NCBI RefSeq assembly: GCF_016406125.1
Contig: NZ_CP066339.1
Location: 5,022,001 to 5,086,000 of the forward strand
Direction: 5' to 3'
DNA: 64,000 nt
From: Alicyclobacillus sp. SO9
Lineage (GTDB): Bacteria; Bacillota; Bacilli; Alicyclobacillales; Alicyclobacillaceae
The notes beneath the pieces are model-generated. The model was given only the letters and a program-made list of their open reading frames with translations. It was not told the DNA's origin and did no database searches. The position numbers were made by a program, and so were the translations under genes. Positions 9,695-20,489 of the stretch are shown here, piece by piece. Numbering within the stretch: the stretch's first letter is position 1; every line of letters starts with the position of its first letter.

Positions 9695-10846
9695 TTGAGT
9701 CCTGCATTCAGCCAAAGGGTAGAACACATAAAAATTTCGGGCATTCGCAGATTCTTTAACCTGGTGCAACAGTATCCAAACGCCTTATCTCTTACAATCG
9801 GACAGCCTGATTTACCAACTCCCCTTCACATCAAGAGCGCTGCTAAAGATGCCATCGATGCGGGATTCACAGGCTACACCACCAACGCGGGAATTCTGCC
9901 GTTGCGGACTGCTGCTGCACAGTACGTTAGCCGGTACGGATTACGCTACGATGGTAAATCTGAGGTGATTGTGACTAACGGAAGCACAGAAGGTATCGCC
10001 ATGGCTTTCCACGCTATCCTCGATGCAGGGGATGAAGTCATTCTCCCCGGGCCCGTATACCCGGGCTATGAGCCTCTAATTCGGCTGTGCGGTGCCATAC
10101 CAATTCACATTGAGACCCGCGATACAGGCTTTCGCCTGCATCCTCGTCGCATCCTCGAAGCAGTAACGCACCGAACCCGCTGCGTAGTCCTCCCCTATCC
10201 TTCAAACCCTACCGGCGTACAGCTCGAATATGAAGAGATGGCAGAGTTAGCGGAGGTGCTGAAGAAGCTAGATGTTTTTATCGTGTCTGATGAGGTGTAC
10301 AGCGAACTTGTCTATGACAAGCCTCATACATCCATCGCAGCCTTTGAAGGAATGCGGGATAAAACCATTGTTGTCAACGGCTTGTCGAAAAGCCACGCTA
10401 TGACCGGGTGGCGCATCGGACTCACATTTGCGCCCGCAGACATTACCGCGCAGATGCTGAAAGTCCATCAATACCTCACCTCATGCGCCAGCAGCATTAG
10501 TCAAAAGGCAGCCCTCGAAGCTTTAACGGAAGGCATCACTGATGCCGTTGCCATGCGCGCCGAATACAGCCAACGCAGAGATTTTGTCTATCATCGTCTC
10601 ACACAAATGGGCCTCGAACCTGTCCACCCCGGCGGTGCCTTTTACATCTTTCCTTCCGTCGAGAAGTTCGGCCTATCCTCCGAAGCATTTGCTCACAAAT
10701 TGCTGTCCGAAGCTGGGGTCGCCGTAGTGCCTGGGAATGCCTTTTCTGAAATGGGAGAAGGTTACGTCCGAATATCCTATGCCGTCAGTATGGAAATACT
10801 TAAAGAAGCCCTCCACCGGATGGAAAACTTTCTCCGAAAGCTATAA
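9695..10846 (+). CDS. patA: Aminotransferase, probable N-acetyl-LL-diaminopimelate aminotransferase
   Basis: A 383-residue class I aminotransferase with GQPDLPTP, TGYTTNAG, PGPVYPGYEP, PYPSNPTG, SDEVYSELVYD and GLSKSHAMTGWRIG. The Schiff-base lysine is about Lys232. AGGAGG at 9680-9685 fixes the TTG start. It resembles Bacillus PatA, which has been linked to the transamination step of acetyl-branch diaminopimelate synthesis. The neighbouring dapH and dapL supply the steps before and after, so this function is plausible, though the gene is convergent with them and not in one operon. A general aromatic or branched-chain role is the alternative. Confidence 0.72.
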   Translation: MSPAFSQRVEHIKISGIRRFFNLVQQYPNALSLTIGQPDLPTPLHIKSAAKDAIDAGFTGYTTNAGILPLRTAAAQYVSRYGLRYDGKSEVIVTNGSTEGIAMAFHAILDAGDEVILPGPVYPGYEPLIRLCGAIPIHIETRDTGFRLHPRRILEAVTHRTRCVVLPYPSNPTGVQLEYEEMAELAEVLKKLDVFIVSDEVYSELVYDKPHTSIAAFEGMRDKTIVVNGLSKSHAMTGWRIGLTFAPADITAQMLKVHQYLTSCASSISQKAALEALTEGITDAVAMRAEYSQRRDFVYHRLTQMGLEPVHPGGAFYIFPSVEKFGLSSEAFAHKLLSEAGVAVVPGNAFSEMGEGYVRISYAVSMEILKEALHRMENFLRKL

Positions 10847-10852
10847 ACGCGT

Positions 10853-10930
10853 AGCGGGAGAGCGGGAGAGCGGGAGAGCGGGAGAGCGGGAGAGCGGAGG
10901 CTGAGCGGAGGCTGAGCGGAGGCTGAGCGG
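10853..10930. repeat. Short tandem repeats: 8-bp x5 then 11-bp x3
   Basis: Five exact units of agcgggag begin seven bases after the patA-like stop codon, followed by three units of agcggaggctg and a partial one. They run into array A2. Confidence 0.9.
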
Positions 10931-10940
10931 AGTCGGCCAA

Positions 10941-11570
10941 ATAAGACTTTCGGAGGAGCTTATTTCGGCGGTTTCCGGTGTAAGTAGCAGAATAGCGATC
11001 CGGGAGGAGCTTATCTGTAGCCAAGGCATCCCGAACCGGGGTGCATAGGCGAGATAAGACTTCCGGAGGAGCTTATTTCGCCGGTTTTCGGTGCAAATAG
11101 CGGAATAGCGATCCGAGGGGAGCTTATTTGCGGCCAAGGCACCCGAACCAGGGTACGCAGCTGTGCAAATGCTCGCGGCGGCGGGGCCCCGGTCTCGCCA
11201 TCACTGATGGAGTCGAGGATAAGCGTTTGAAAAACGCTTATCTTCAACATTTGCGGGTACGAATAGTAAATAGCGATCCGGGAGGAGCTTATCTGTAGCC
11301 AAGGCATTCCGAACCGGGGTGCATAGGCGAGATAAGACTTCCGGAGGAGCTTATTTCGCCGGTTTTTGGTGCAAATAGCGGAATAGCGATCCCAGACGAG
11401 CTTATTTGCGGCCAAGGCACCCGAACCAGGGTACGCAGCTGTGCAAATGCTCGCGGCGGCGGGGCCCCGGTCTCGCCATCACTGATGGAGTCGAGGATAA
11501 GCGTTTGAAAAACGCTTATCTTCAACATTTGCGGGTACGAATAGTAAATAGCGATCCGGGAGGAGCTTAT
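10941..11570. repeat. Array A2: 10 copies of the 23-bp dyad in a 278-bp tandem unit
   Basis: Dyads of type ATAAGAC...GAGCTTAT and ATAGCGATCC...GAGCTTAT start at 10941, 10992, 11054, 11105, 11219, 11270, 11332, 11383, 11497 and 11548. Spacings are 51-62-51, then 114, then 51-62-51, then 114, then 51. The underlying 278-bp unit is duplicated (compare 11041-11318 with 11319-11596). The dyads at 11219 and 11497 are near-perfect hairpins: ATAAGCGTTT, GAA, AAACGCTTAT. No gene is credible in this stretch. Confidence 0.9.
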
Positions 11571-11684
11571 CTGTAGCCAAGGCATTCCGAACCGGGGTAC
11601 GCAGCTGTGCAAACGCTCGCGCGGGCCGATCCTGAATCAGCAGCGATTCGGTTCGGGGGCGACACTCGTTCGTTGTCACGCTGG

Positions 11685-11926
11685 TTAGTGATCCTTTTGA
11701 TCCTTATCATGATGGCCTCCACATGATAGTGATCCATTCGATAACTATCATGTGGAGGCCGCCTGACATAGTGATCCCGTTGCTCCCTATCATCCACACT
11801 CCATTTTGCCGTTGCCGAGATTAGTGTCCATTTATGACACTAATGCCTCAGCTAAGGGGCCATTAGGGATCATTGCGATCACAATTGCATTGCCTCTCCG
11901 ACAATAGGGATCTTTCGAGGCACTAA
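11685..11926. repeat. Array B1: 6 copies of the 23-bp dyad, B type
   Basis: Dyads start at 11685, 11726, 11768, 11821, 11863 and 11904. The type form is ATAGTGATC-N5-GATCACTAT with TTA or TAA variants at the ends. Spacings are 41, 42, 53, 42, 41, identical to those of array B2 at 57.5 kb although the sequences have diverged. From 11927 to 12155 I see no feature beyond low-grade repeats. Confidence 0.88.
11714..11760. repeat. 47-bp palindrome centred on a B-type dyad
   Basis: Perfect 17-bp arms, GGCCTCCACATGATAGT at 11714-11730 and its reverse complement at 11744-11760, enclose 13 bases. The second dyad of array B1 (11726-11748) forms the core, so here the dyad symmetry has been extended outward by 12 bp on each side. 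Confidence 0.92.
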
Positions 11927-12155
11927 CCGCCTTACGGTAACCATAACCGTACCATAATCGTACCGTAGCCTTACATCGCCGCCGGGCAGCCACCTCTACC
12001 CGGCATCTTGCAACTGCAACGTCATAAGCGTCCAGTGGAGTCAGTGCAATGGCATCAACAGAGAGAAGAATAAAGGGAACGCATCGAAGTACAAGATGTC
12101 GGTTACATCTGCTCCACCGATGAACAAATTCATACACTCTCTCGAACTTGACCTC

Positions 12156-12185
12156 CTCAATCTCAATCTCAATCTCAATCTCAAT
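12156..12185. repeat. 6-bp tandem repeat x5
   Basis: Five exact ctcaat units beside the dapL stop codon. They create an artificial Ile-Glu run on the minus strand. Confidence 0.85.
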
Positions 12186-12219
12186 CTCAGCGCGACAGCT
12201 TAGCAACGGCGGGTCAAGG

Positions 12220-13353
12220 TCAAGGGTTGCGGCTTAGATGTCGAATGTAGCCGGTGACAACTCGAGCGGCCACTTCCACGGCGTCTTCTGACGGATTCAT
12301 CTTGGAATGATGCAAACCGTAGGGCGTATCGACGCCAAGCCAAAACATCATACCTGGAATCTCAGCCAAGAAGTAACCGAAATCCTCACCGGTCATAGCT
12401 TCCTGGCAAACCACCAACTCGGCTTCGCCTGTATCTTGAAGCCATCTCATGAAGTCATCCGTTACGTTCTCGTGATTGTAGACCTGAACGTAGTTTGAAC
12501 CATAATCCACCGTGGCTTCGCACTGAAATCCAGCTTCTATGCCCCGAAGAATGCTGTCGATGCGTCCCTTTATTTTTACCATCGAATCTGCTGACAGGGT
12601 TCGAATGGTTCCTTCAAGTCTTGCGCGCTCAGCGATGATATTCTGCCTTGTGCCGCCGATAATCTTCCCCACTGTTACCACCGCTGCGTCTAACGGATCG
12701 ACGTTGCGTGCTACTACGGACTGTAACTGGGTTACAAGATGGGCTGCAGCTACCACCATATCGTTAGACCGGTGCGGATAAGCCGCGTGGCCGCCTTGCC
12801 CAACAAGGCTTATCCACAACTCGGACGTGTTGGCAAACAGGATGCCGGGTCTCGTCGCGATGGTACCCACGGGATATTCCGGCGCTACATGAAGTGCCAG
12901 CATAACGTCTGGGCGCAAATCAACAAACTCATCACTTTCGAGCATGGGTTTTGCGCCCCCCGGTCCTTCCTCTGCCGGCTGAAACACAAACAGGACATTG
13001 TCCTCTACCGGGTTTGTCACTATCTCTGTAAGGATGCGAGCCGCAATGGTCATATGCATGTCGTGACCACAAGCATGCATCATCCCCTCGTGTTTCGAGG
13101 CGAATGGGAGACCCGTATGTTCGTCCACAGCCAGTCCGTCCATATCAGTTCTGTATCCGATTGTTTGCTTGGGATTCGTTCCCCGTACGCGAACAAAAAT
13201 ACCAGTGCGCCATGTCCTGATTGTAAGGCGTTCCTGAGGTAACGATTCAATGTAGTTCAGGAGAAAACGCTGAGTCTTAAATTCTTCAAAACCCGGCTCA
13301 GGAATTTGGTGCAGCGACCGGCGAAATTGAATCCAATCCACCTGCGCTGTCAC
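12220..13353 (-). CDS. dapL: N-acetyldiaminopimelate deacetylase (M20 family)
   Basis: Releases acetate from N-acetyl-LL-diaminopimelate to give LL-diaminopimelate for lysine and cell-wall synthesis. The 377-residue protein has the M20 metallopeptidase landmarks: [20 protein letters not shown] with metal-binding Cys/His, [11 protein letters not shown] with the catalytic glutamates, and the dimerisation-domain [10 protein letters not shown]. The GTG start lies one base after the dapH stop, so the two are translationally coupled; no separate strong ribosome binding site is seen. M20D amidohydrolases act on varied N-acyl substrates, and it is the dapH neighbour that decides the call. Confidence 0.88.
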   Translation of the reverse strand: MTAQVDWIQFRRSLHQIPEPGFEEFKTQRFLLNYIESLPQERLTIRTWRTGIFVRVRGTNPKQTIGYRTDMDGLAVDEHTGLPFASKHEGMMHACGHDMHMTIAARILTEIVTNPVEDNVLFVFQPAEEGPGGAKPMLESDEFVDLRPDVMLALHVAPEYPVGTIATRPGILFANTSELWISLVGQGGHAAYPHRSNDMVVAAAHLVTQLQSVVARNVDPLDAAVVTVGKIIGGTRQNIIAERARLEGTIRTLSADSMVKIKGRIDSILRGIEAGFQCEATVDYGSNYVQVYNHENVTDDFMRWLQDTGEAELVVCQEAMTGEDFGYFLAEIPGMMFWLGVDTPYGLHHSKMNPSEDAVEVAARVVTGYIRHLSRNP

Positions 13354-13354
13354 C

Positions 13355-14065
13355 TTATAACTGCCGCAGTTCTTGTTTAATTTCTACTTTTGCCTGCACC
13401 CGCGCGTCAATTTTCTTCAGTACACGCGCAGGAACACCGGCTACAACGGTTTGCTCAGGCACATCTTCAGTTACAATGGCCCCAGCAGCAACGACCGACC
13501 CTTTGCCGACAGTGACTCCCTCAAGAATCACAGCGTTGGCACCTACCAACACTCCGTCTTCAATAATCACGGGTTTTGCCGAGGGTGGCTCAATCACTCC
13601 CGCTATGACAGCTCCTGCACCAATGTGGCAATTTTTTCCGATGGTGCCGCGGCCGCCTACCACAACGTTCATGTCAATCATTGTACCCTCGCCAATTTCC
13701 GCGCCGATGTTGATGGAGGCTCCCATCATAATGACGGCGTTATTTCCAATTATTGCACCCTCCCGAATAATTGCTCCGGGTTCGATGCGTGCCTGAATGC
13801 CTTTGGTGTCCAACAGGGGAATGGCAGAATTTCGCCTATCACTCTCAACTACATAATCCTCAATCAGGTTGGTGTTTTGGTCCAGGACAGGTTGAACATC
13901 CTTCCATTCGCCAAACAGAACACCTGTGTTTCCATTGAAAAATGTCTTGACTTCACTCGGAAATTCCAATCCAGCCAATTCGCCTTTCAAGTAAACTTTG
14001 ACCGGAGTCTTCTTTTCACTGGTCCGAATGAACTCAATAATTTCGTTCGCGTCCAAAGTCGTCAT
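13355..14065 (-). CDS. dapH: Tetrahydrodipicolinate N-acetyltransferase
   Basis: Acetylates tetrahydrodipicolinate using acetyl-CoA, the first step of the acetyl branch to diaminopimelate. The 236-residue protein has an N-terminal alpha/beta part, then a left-handed beta helix seen as hexapeptide repeats ([28 protein letters not shown]), the loop [20 protein letters not shown] and a closing [15 protein letters not shown]. Length and N-terminal domain match DapH rather than generic hexapeptide transferases. ATG at 14065 follows AAAGGGGA. It is first in the dapH-dapL operon. Confidence 0.93.
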   Translation of the reverse strand: MTTLDANEIIEFIRTSEKKTPVKVYLKGELAGLEFPSEVKTFFNGNTGVLFGEWKDVQPVLDQNTNLIEDYVVESDRRNSAIPLLDTKGIQARIEPGAIIREGAIIGNNAVIMMGASINIGAEIGEGTMIDMNVVVGGRGTIGKNCHIGAGAVIAGVIEPPSAKPVIIEDGVLVGANAVILEGVTVGKGSVVAAGAIVTEDVPEQTVVAGVPARVLKKIDARVQAKVEIKQELRQL

Positions 14066-14154
14066 TCCCCTTTCACCGCTTGCTATCCCGTTTTCTCCTC
14101 TTTGCCTTCGCTGCTTCCCAATCCTTCGTACTTCTCAATCCTTCGCAACACTGC

Positions 14155-14802
14155 CTACTTTTTCTGAACTTTGCTCCAGTCTGCCAGGAAGCGCTCAATG
14201 CCTTGATCGGTCAACGGGTGCTTCGTCATTTTGTCCAGGATTGTGTATGGACAGGTGGCAATGTGAGCACCTGCTTTTGCGGCTTCCGTTACGTGCATTG
14301 GGTGACGGATACTGGCGGCAATAATTTCAGTATCGATGTCATGAATGTCGAAAATCATGTTGACATCGCTAATCAGCTCTATCCCGTCAAAGCTGATGTC
14401 GTCCAGTCGACCAATAAACGGACTCACGAAACTGGCTCCTGCGCGCGCTGCCAGTAAGGCTTGGTTCGCGCTAAACACCAGTGTAACGTTGGTTTTAATG
14501 CCCTTCTTGGCAAAGGCGTACACTGCCTTTAAACCTTCCGACGTCATCGGAACTTTGATGGTGATGTTAGGGTGCAATTCTGCCAAGGGAAGTCCTTCTT
14601 CGACCATGCCTTTGGCATCCAGACTTACGACTTCTGCACTGATTGGGCCGTCGACGATTTCAACGATTTCTTTGAGAACCTGTACAAAGTCTCTGCCCTC
14701 TTTGGCAATCAGGCTTGGATTCGTTGTGACACCGCTTAAAATTCCCATCTCAGCTGCATTACGAATCTCATCTACATTGGCTGTGTCAATAAACAGTTTC
14801 AT
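14155..14802 (-). CDS. Transaldolase / fructose-6-phosphate aldolase-like protein
   Basis: A 215-residue small transaldolase of the TalC/Fsa type. [16 protein letters not shown] opens the barrel, [14 protein letters not shown] is the phosphate and substrate loop, NITIKVPMT carries the Schiff-base lysine at Lys83, and [29 protein letters not shown] is typical. The family splits into true transaldolases and F6P aldolases, which short inspection cannot separate. B. subtilis has its small transaldolase gene in this same block between spo0F and glpX. The Shine-Dalgarno is GGAGAG. Confidence 0.9.
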   Translation of the reverse strand: MKLFIDTANVDEIRNAAEMGILSGVTTNPSLIAKEGRDFVQVLKEIVEIVDGPISAEVVSLDAKGMVEEGLPLAELHPNITIKVPMTSEGLKAVYAFAKKGIKTNVTLVFSANQALLAARAGASFVSPFIGRLDDISFDGIELISDVNMIFDIHDIDTEIIAASIRHPMHVTEAAKAGAHIATCPYTILDKMTKHPLTDQGIERFLADWSKVQKK

Positions 14803-14837
14803 ACATGTTCACTCTCCTACTCCTGTTTTTCTGAAAG

Positions 14838-14864
14838 AATCCGTTTCAAAATTCGAAACGGATT
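14838..14864 (-). terminator. Perfect inverted repeat between kce and the transaldolase-like gene
   Basis: 10-bp arms AATCCGTTTC and GAAACGGATT with a 7-base loop. Read on the minus strand it is followed by CTTTCAG, a weak U tract, so it may end kal-kce transcription. Its perfect dyad also fits an operator. Confidence 0.5.
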
Positions 14865-14904
14865 GTAACGGGTACGGGCCAAAATGTATTCTATTGCTGC
14901 TTTC

Positions 14905-15768
14905 TTAGGTGGTACCCTTTCCCCCTATCATACCATCTGCCGTGGTATCTGTAATCCGGGGAATCCCAAGAATTGCTCTTGCTTCGTCCGGTGACGCCAC
15001 TGGCCGATCCAGTTCTCTCGCGATACGGACAACCCGCTCAACAAGTTGGGCATTACTTTGGGCCAACTCGCCTTTTCGATAGAAAATATTGTCTTCGAAC
15101 CCGACACGTACGTGTCCACCAAGAGTGACAGCCAAGGCGGCCATGGGCAACTGATGACGACCAATTCCCGCAACAGACCAGGTGGCATCTGACGGAATGG
15201 ATTCAGTTAAGAAGAGCAGGTTTTTCGCGGATGCCGGCAATGCTCCAGGCACCCCCAACACAAAGTCAAAGTGGAAGGGCGGCTCGACGAGGTCTTCCTT
15301 CGCCAACTGCATGGCATTTTTAATCATACCCGCGTCGAAAATTTCAAATTCTGGTCGAACACCAAACGCCTTCATCTCAACAGCGAAATTCTTCAACGTC
15401 TGCCAGTCGTTCCGAAAAACCTCATTTCCAAAGTTGACGCTTCCGCACGTTAATGTTGCCATTTCCGGGCGTAATGATACTGGCTGAAGACGTTCCGGAG
15501 TGTCCATCCAGACTGCACCGCCCGTTGAGACTTGAACGATGACATCGCAGCGCTTGTGAATGGCTTCAATGGTCTCTTTAAACCGTTCTTTATTTTGCGT
15601 AGGTTCGCCGCTGTCAGTCCGTACATGTAAGTGAATAATACTCGCCCCAGCCTGACGACAGGCTGCAGCCGCTTCTCCAATTTCATCTGGTGTTACTGGC
15701 AAATGAGGCTGGTCGCTTTTTGTTACTTCCGCTCCGACCATTGCTGCTGTTACAATCAGTTTTTCCAA
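14905..15768 (-). CDS. kce: 3-keto-5-aminohexanoate cleavage enzyme family (BKACE)
   Basis: Kce condenses a beta-keto acid with acetyl-CoA. In lysine fermentation it turns 3-keto-5-aminohexanoate into acetoacetate and 3-aminobutyryl-CoA. The 287-residue barrel shows IIHLHVRTDSGEPTQ with metal-binding histidines, VQVSTGGAV, PEMATLTCGSVNFGN, PEFEIFDAGM, and GGHVRVGFEDNIF. The TTG start is preceded by GCGGGG. The family (formerly DUF849) contains enzymes for other beta-keto acids, but the adjacent kal makes the lysine-type substrate likely. No kamA, kamDE or kdd is in this window. Confidence 0.85.
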   Translation of the reverse strand: MEKLIVTAAMVGAEVTKSDQPHLPVTPDEIGEAAAACRQAGASIIHLHVRTDSGEPTQNKERFKETIEAIHKRCDVIVQVSTGGAVWMDTPERLQPVSLRPEMATLTCGSVNFGNEVFRNDWQTLKNFAVEMKAFGVRPEFEIFDAGMIKNAMQLAKEDLVEPPFHFDFVLGVPGALPASAKNLLFLTESIPSDATWSVAGIGRHQLPMAALAVTLGGHVRVGFEDNIFYRKGELAQSNAQLVERVVRIARELDRPVASPDEARAILGIPRITDTTADGMIGGKGTT

Positions 15769-15812
15769 CAGACATCCCCGCTTCCGCTGGTATTTCCCTT
15801 TTGACCTGCAAT

Positions 15813-16244
15813 TTACTTTTCTTTAAACCGCTGTTTTTCGGCTGGTACCACGCAAGTTCCCGTGGCTTTTGTAACAATAATCGGCTGAGAGAGTACTTGC
15901 GCAGCCGATGGAAAAGCCTCGTCTATGTTGGCCTCAATCACCTTGTAAGCCGTGAATGTCATCTGTCGTGAAGTGTTCCCATAACGTGTAATTTGTCCTC
16001 GTGCTTCTATGTAGTCTCCAGCGTAAACAGGAGCTTTGAACTCAACGTTGTCGTAGGCAACAAACAGTCCCTCGTCGCCGTCAGAGTGAATCAGTAATTC
16101 TGTTGCCACATCGCCAAACAGAGACAACATTCTGGCGCCATCCACCAGACGTCCTCCGTAATGCGCGTCAGCATCGCTCATACGCAGACGAATCACACTC
16201 TCATAACCATCGTGTTCGCTCACACCTATTACGCCCTTTCTCAT
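15813..16244 (-). CDS. kal: 3-aminobutyryl-CoA ammonia-lyase
   Basis: Kal removes ammonia from 3-aminobutyryl-CoA to give crotonyl-CoA. It is a 143-residue hotdog protein with the characteristic [28 protein letters not shown] and [18 protein letters not shown] blocks. It is first in a two-gene operon with kce, which makes its substrate. The start could be ATG at 16244 or a GTG 21 bases further in. Its product could enter the crotonase/hydroxyacyl-CoA dehydrogenase/thiolase genes encoded at 22.9-25.8 kb. Confidence 0.88.
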   Translation of the reverse strand: MRKGVIGVSEHDGYESVIRLRMSDADAHYGGRLVDGARMLSLFGDVATELLIHSDGDEGLFVAYDNVEFKAPVYAGDYIEARGQITRYGNTSRQMTFTAYKVIEANIDEAFPSAAQVLSQPIIVTKATGTCVVPAEKQRFKEK

Positions 16245-16348
16245 TTTAAATTTCCCTATTAAAACAATGTTCTCCCAGGCCGCAAGTGCTCATCAGCCCA
16301 GTAGAGGGCAACATAAAGAAAAGCGGGTGAAGCTAAGCCGCACCCATT

Positions 16349-16711
16349 CTACGCATTCAGTTGAGCCTTTACTACCTGTCTCAATTCATCGATGTCAAAA
16401 GGCTTTGTAAAATGCGCCACAGCCCCCATCTCCATGGCTTCTTGAATCAGATCCAATTCGCCGTAGGCGGTCATCATCAGCACTTTCGCTGTGATTTCCT
16501 TTTTTCTTAGATTACGGAGAATTTCCAGCCCGTCCATACCTGGTATCTTCATATCCAAAAGAATCAAATCAGGGCGTTCTGAAACTGCCAGGTCCAGTGC
16601 GAGAGAGCCGTTGTGGGCCTGATATGTCTGATAGCCCTCCTTACTGAGTACTTCTTGAAGAAGCACACGGATACCAAGCTGGTCATCCACAATCAATACT
16701 TTTTTTGCCAA
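16349..16711 (-). CDS. spo0F: Sporulation phosphorelay response regulator Spo0F
   Basis: Single-domain receiver that passes phosphate from sporulation kinases to Spo0B. The 120-residue protein from the TTG at 16711 (GAAGGTG upstream) reads [18 protein letters not shown]. The phospho-acceptor is Asp53 in [11 protein letters not shown], with the acidic pair Asp9/Asp10, the switch Thr81 in MMTAYGE and Lys103 in [10 protein letters not shown]. There is no output domain, as expected. The order pyrG then spo0F is that of B. subtilis. A longer upstream-open frame exists but its extra N-terminus lies in noncoding sequence. Confidence 0.95.
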   Translation of the reverse strand: MAKKVLIVDDQLGIRVLLQEVLSKEGYQTYQAHNGSLALDLAVSERPDLILLDMKIPGMDGLEILRNLRKKEITAKVLMMTAYGELDLIQEAMEMGAVAHFTKPFDIDELRQVVKAQLNA

Positions 16712-16845
16712 GACGTTCACCTTCTCGAAGGAAAAATCTGAGTATGTTATGTAAACAACCTCTACTATGACTAGTAAAGTCTGGCCTTGACCAAGTATTC
16801 GCTGTGTGAAATCTGAATTCCTGCAACTAACTTCACGAGAAAGAA

Positions 16846-16892
16846 AAAGACGCATGGAACGAGAATGTGCTCGAACCATACGCCTGTCCAAA
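16846..16892 (-). terminator. Intrinsic terminator of pyrG
   Basis: On the minus strand GCGTATGGTTCGAG and CTCGTTCCATGCGT form a long hairpin with a few mismatches, followed by CTTTTTCTTTC. It lies between pyrG and spo0F. Confidence 0.75.
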
Positions 16893-16961
16893 AAAATTTC
16901 TATTTATCCCGGAATTGATTGGCCGCCAATTGAGCGACAATGAATTCTGATGAAATACATC

Positions 16962-18602
<1,641 letters not shown>

Positions 18603-18649
18603 TCAAACTTGTCCCAAAAGGGCCATTCCAACGCGTCTGTCTGGCATAC

Positions 18650-18680
18650 AAAAACAGCGTTCTGGCAAATACCAGAACGC
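18650..18680 (-). terminator. Terminator in the rpoE-pyrG gap, possible pyrG attenuator
   Basis: On the minus strand GCGTTCTGG and CCAGAACGC pair around TATTTG and are followed by TGTTTTTG. It lies 57 bases after the rpoE stop and ~60 bases before pyrG. B. subtilis pyrG is controlled by a leader attenuator with a 5' G-run, but I do not find the matching GGGC transcript start, so simple rpoE termination is equally likely. Confidence 0.7.
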
Positions 18681-18737
18681 AACTGACACACTTAGAAAGC
18701 ATATCCTAACGGGATGTATCAGATAATCTATGAAGTT

Positions 18738-19298
18738 TTACAGCGATTCGTCCTCGTCTTCACTTTCATCTTCTTCTTCGTCGTCATCATCGTTGTCTTC
18801 ATCATCAGAAAACTCACCATCGTCATCATCCGAGAAGTCTTCGTCTGATTCAGAATCGTCGTCCGCGTAATCGTCGTCGTCCGATTCGGAATCATCGTCC
18901 AATAATGGCGACAGTTCGTCATCATCGCTGTCGATCTCTAATTCATCCGTGTCATCCAAACCGTCTTCATCGTCATCACTAAAGGCATCCCCGGATTTAC
19001 GCACAAAGCGCTTGCTGGTGAGCGATTTCTCTTGAGTTCGATCTGCAGGATACCAACGCTTCAAACCCCAGACATTTTGACCCAGGCACAGAAATCGTCC
19101 ATCAATGTTGAGTTCTGTATAGACGCGTGCGATGACGGCCATAGCCTCGTCTTCAGTCATTCCACGCAGGTCTTGAATTTCCTTCATGAGATCGCGAAAA
19201 TACATCGGGTCCTTCGATTGCTTAAGAACCTCATAAGCCAACTCGACGAGTGCCATGTTCTGAATCTCATTCTGTGACTTTGACAGCGCAACTGCCAT
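18738..19298 (-). CDS. rpoE: RNA polymerase delta subunit
   Basis: Delta is the Firmicute-specific subunit that speeds RNA polymerase recycling and promoter selectivity. The 186-residue protein has the folded N-terminal HARE-HTH domain (MALVELAYEVLKQSKDPMYFRDLMKEI; GRFLCLGQNVWGLKRWYP) to about residue 95 and then a disordered tail made almost entirely of Asp, Glu and Ser, the family signature. A TGCTATAAT promoter lies about 140 bases upstream. Confidence 0.95.
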   Translation of the reverse strand: MAVALSKSQNEIQNMALVELAYEVLKQSKDPMYFRDLMKEIQDLRGMTEDEAMAVIARVYTELNIDGRFLCLGQNVWGLKRWYPADRTQEKSLTSKRFVRKSGDAFSDDDEDGLDDTDELEIDSDDDELSPLLDDDSESDDDDYADDDSESDEDFSDDDDGEFSDDEDNDDDDEEEDESEDEDESL

Positions 19299-19435
19299 CG
19301 AAAACTCCTCCTCAAAAACTGGTCAGAGGGCCTTTCCCTGCCCCTGACTATATCTATCCAACTGGTTCTAAAATAATGGTTGAAGCATGAACACCGAGGT
19401 AATTCGTGTGTGTGCAGAATTTTAATACGTGCGAC

Positions 19436-19444
19436 ATTATAGCA
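19436..19444 (-). promoter_or_regulatory. Extended -10 promoter of rpoE
   Basis: Minus-strand TGTGCTATAATG in the meaB-rpoE gap. It starts just after the meaB stop and gives rpoE its own transcript with a ~130-base leader. Confidence 0.55.
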
Positions 19445-19460
19445 CAATCCTTTTGTTTCG

Positions 19461-20408
19461 TCACAACTGTTTCCAAGGAAAGTTTGTCAGAATGTTTTCT
19501 GCACTTTGATAGGGGTCCTGACTCAAGTCTTCCTCCAGAATCCTCTTCCATTCTGTATCTTCTTTTGCCCGCTTCCTGACATACTCTGAGAGCGCTGCGT
19601 CAACCAGTTTCAGCGTCTCATCCCGGTGCCGGTTGCGTCGGCGCTGTTCCCAGAAACCCGACTCATGCAAGTGCTCATAGTGACGTGTCAAAGCCTGCCA
19701 CAGTTCTTCCATCCCTTCTCCTGCTACGGCCTTCGCTGAGACAATAGGCGGAAGCCAGTTTTCACGCAGGAGTGTTTTCTCGTGAAGCATCAACCGGAGC
19801 TCCTGAATCAGTGTATCTGAGCCAGGCAAATCTCGTTTGTTGACAAGAAACAAGTGGGCAATCTCCATAATACCAGCCTTTGCAGTCTGTACATCGTCAC
19901 CGGCACCCGGGGTCAGTACCAATACAACAGAATCTGCCACCTGCATCACGTCAAGTTCAGCCTGCCCCACGCCGACCGTTTCCAGAAAAATCACGTCACA
20001 GCCTGACGCTTCGAGTACATACAGCATTTCGCGCGTGGATTTCCCGATGCCTCCGAGGCCGCCCCGACTCCCGACGCTTCGAATGTACACGCCAGGGTCT
20101 GTGCTGTGCTTCGTCATGCGCACCCTGTCTCCGAGCAAGGCACCACCTGAAAATGGACTTGACGGATCGACAGCAAGTACACCCACTCGCAAACCTTGTT
20201 TGCGGACAAAATCTATCATTTTGTCTACCAGTGTGCTTTTCCCTGCCCCGGGCGATCCCGTAAAACCAACGACTTGCACCTTCCCGCTGTATGTATACAG
20301 GGATTCCAACAGCGCACGTTTGTCTGGGGCATTGTTATCAATCAGAGTCAGAGCCCGTGCCACAGCGCGGGGCTCCCCTCTTAAAATCCGGTTAAGCAGC
20401 GGGTGCAT
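19461..20408 (-). CDS. meaB: MeaB/ArgK-type G-protein chaperone of a B12 acyl-CoA mutase
   Basis: MeaB GTPases guard and reload adenosylcobalamin mutases such as methylmalonyl-CoA or isobutyryl-CoA mutase. The 315-residue protein shows the P-loop FTGSPGAGKSTL, VLAVDPSSPFSGGALLGDRVRM, FLETVGVGQAE, and the G4 motif NKRD. ATG at 20408 is preferred because AAGGGTGA precedes it; an in-frame GTG lies inside that site. It is the last gene of the acyl-CoA block. No mutase gene is within the window, so the partner lies elsewhere. Confidence 0.9.
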   Translation of the reverse strand: MHPLLNRILRGEPRAVARALTLIDNNAPDKRALLESLYTYSGKVQVVGFTGSPGAGKSTLVDKMIDFVRKQGLRVGVLAVDPSSPFSGGALLGDRVRMTKHSTDPGVYIRSVGSRGGLGGIGKSTREMLYVLEASGCDVIFLETVGVGQAELDVMQVADSVVLVLTPGAGDDVQTAKAGIMEIAHLFLVNKRDLPGSDTLIQELRLMLHEKTLLRENWLPPIVSAKAVAGEGMEELWQALTRHYEHLHESGFWEQRRRNRHRDETLKLVDAALSEYVRKRAKEDTEWKRILEEDLSQDPYQSAENILTNFPWKQL

Positions 20409-20445
20409 ATCGCCCGTCACCCTTTCAAATGAACCTGTTGATGAA

Positions 20446-20481
20446 ACTGTTGCTAAAACTGTTGCTAAAACTGTTGCTAAA
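20446..20481. repeat. 12-bp tandem repeat x3
   Basis: Three exact actgttgctaaa units between the acyl-CoA dehydrogenase stop and the meaB start. Confidence 0.9.
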
Positions 20482-20489
20482 AAAGTTTA

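Noticed and set aside
11832-12206. 124-codon minus-strand frame with an Ile-Glu run
   Set aside because: It runs through array B1 and the ctcaat repeat, has no ribosome binding site and no family-like sequence.
16712-16891. Longer N-terminus for spo0F
   Set aside because: Sixty extra residues precede the conserved receiver start and include the promoter/terminator region; TTG 16711 has its own ribosome binding site and gives the normal length.
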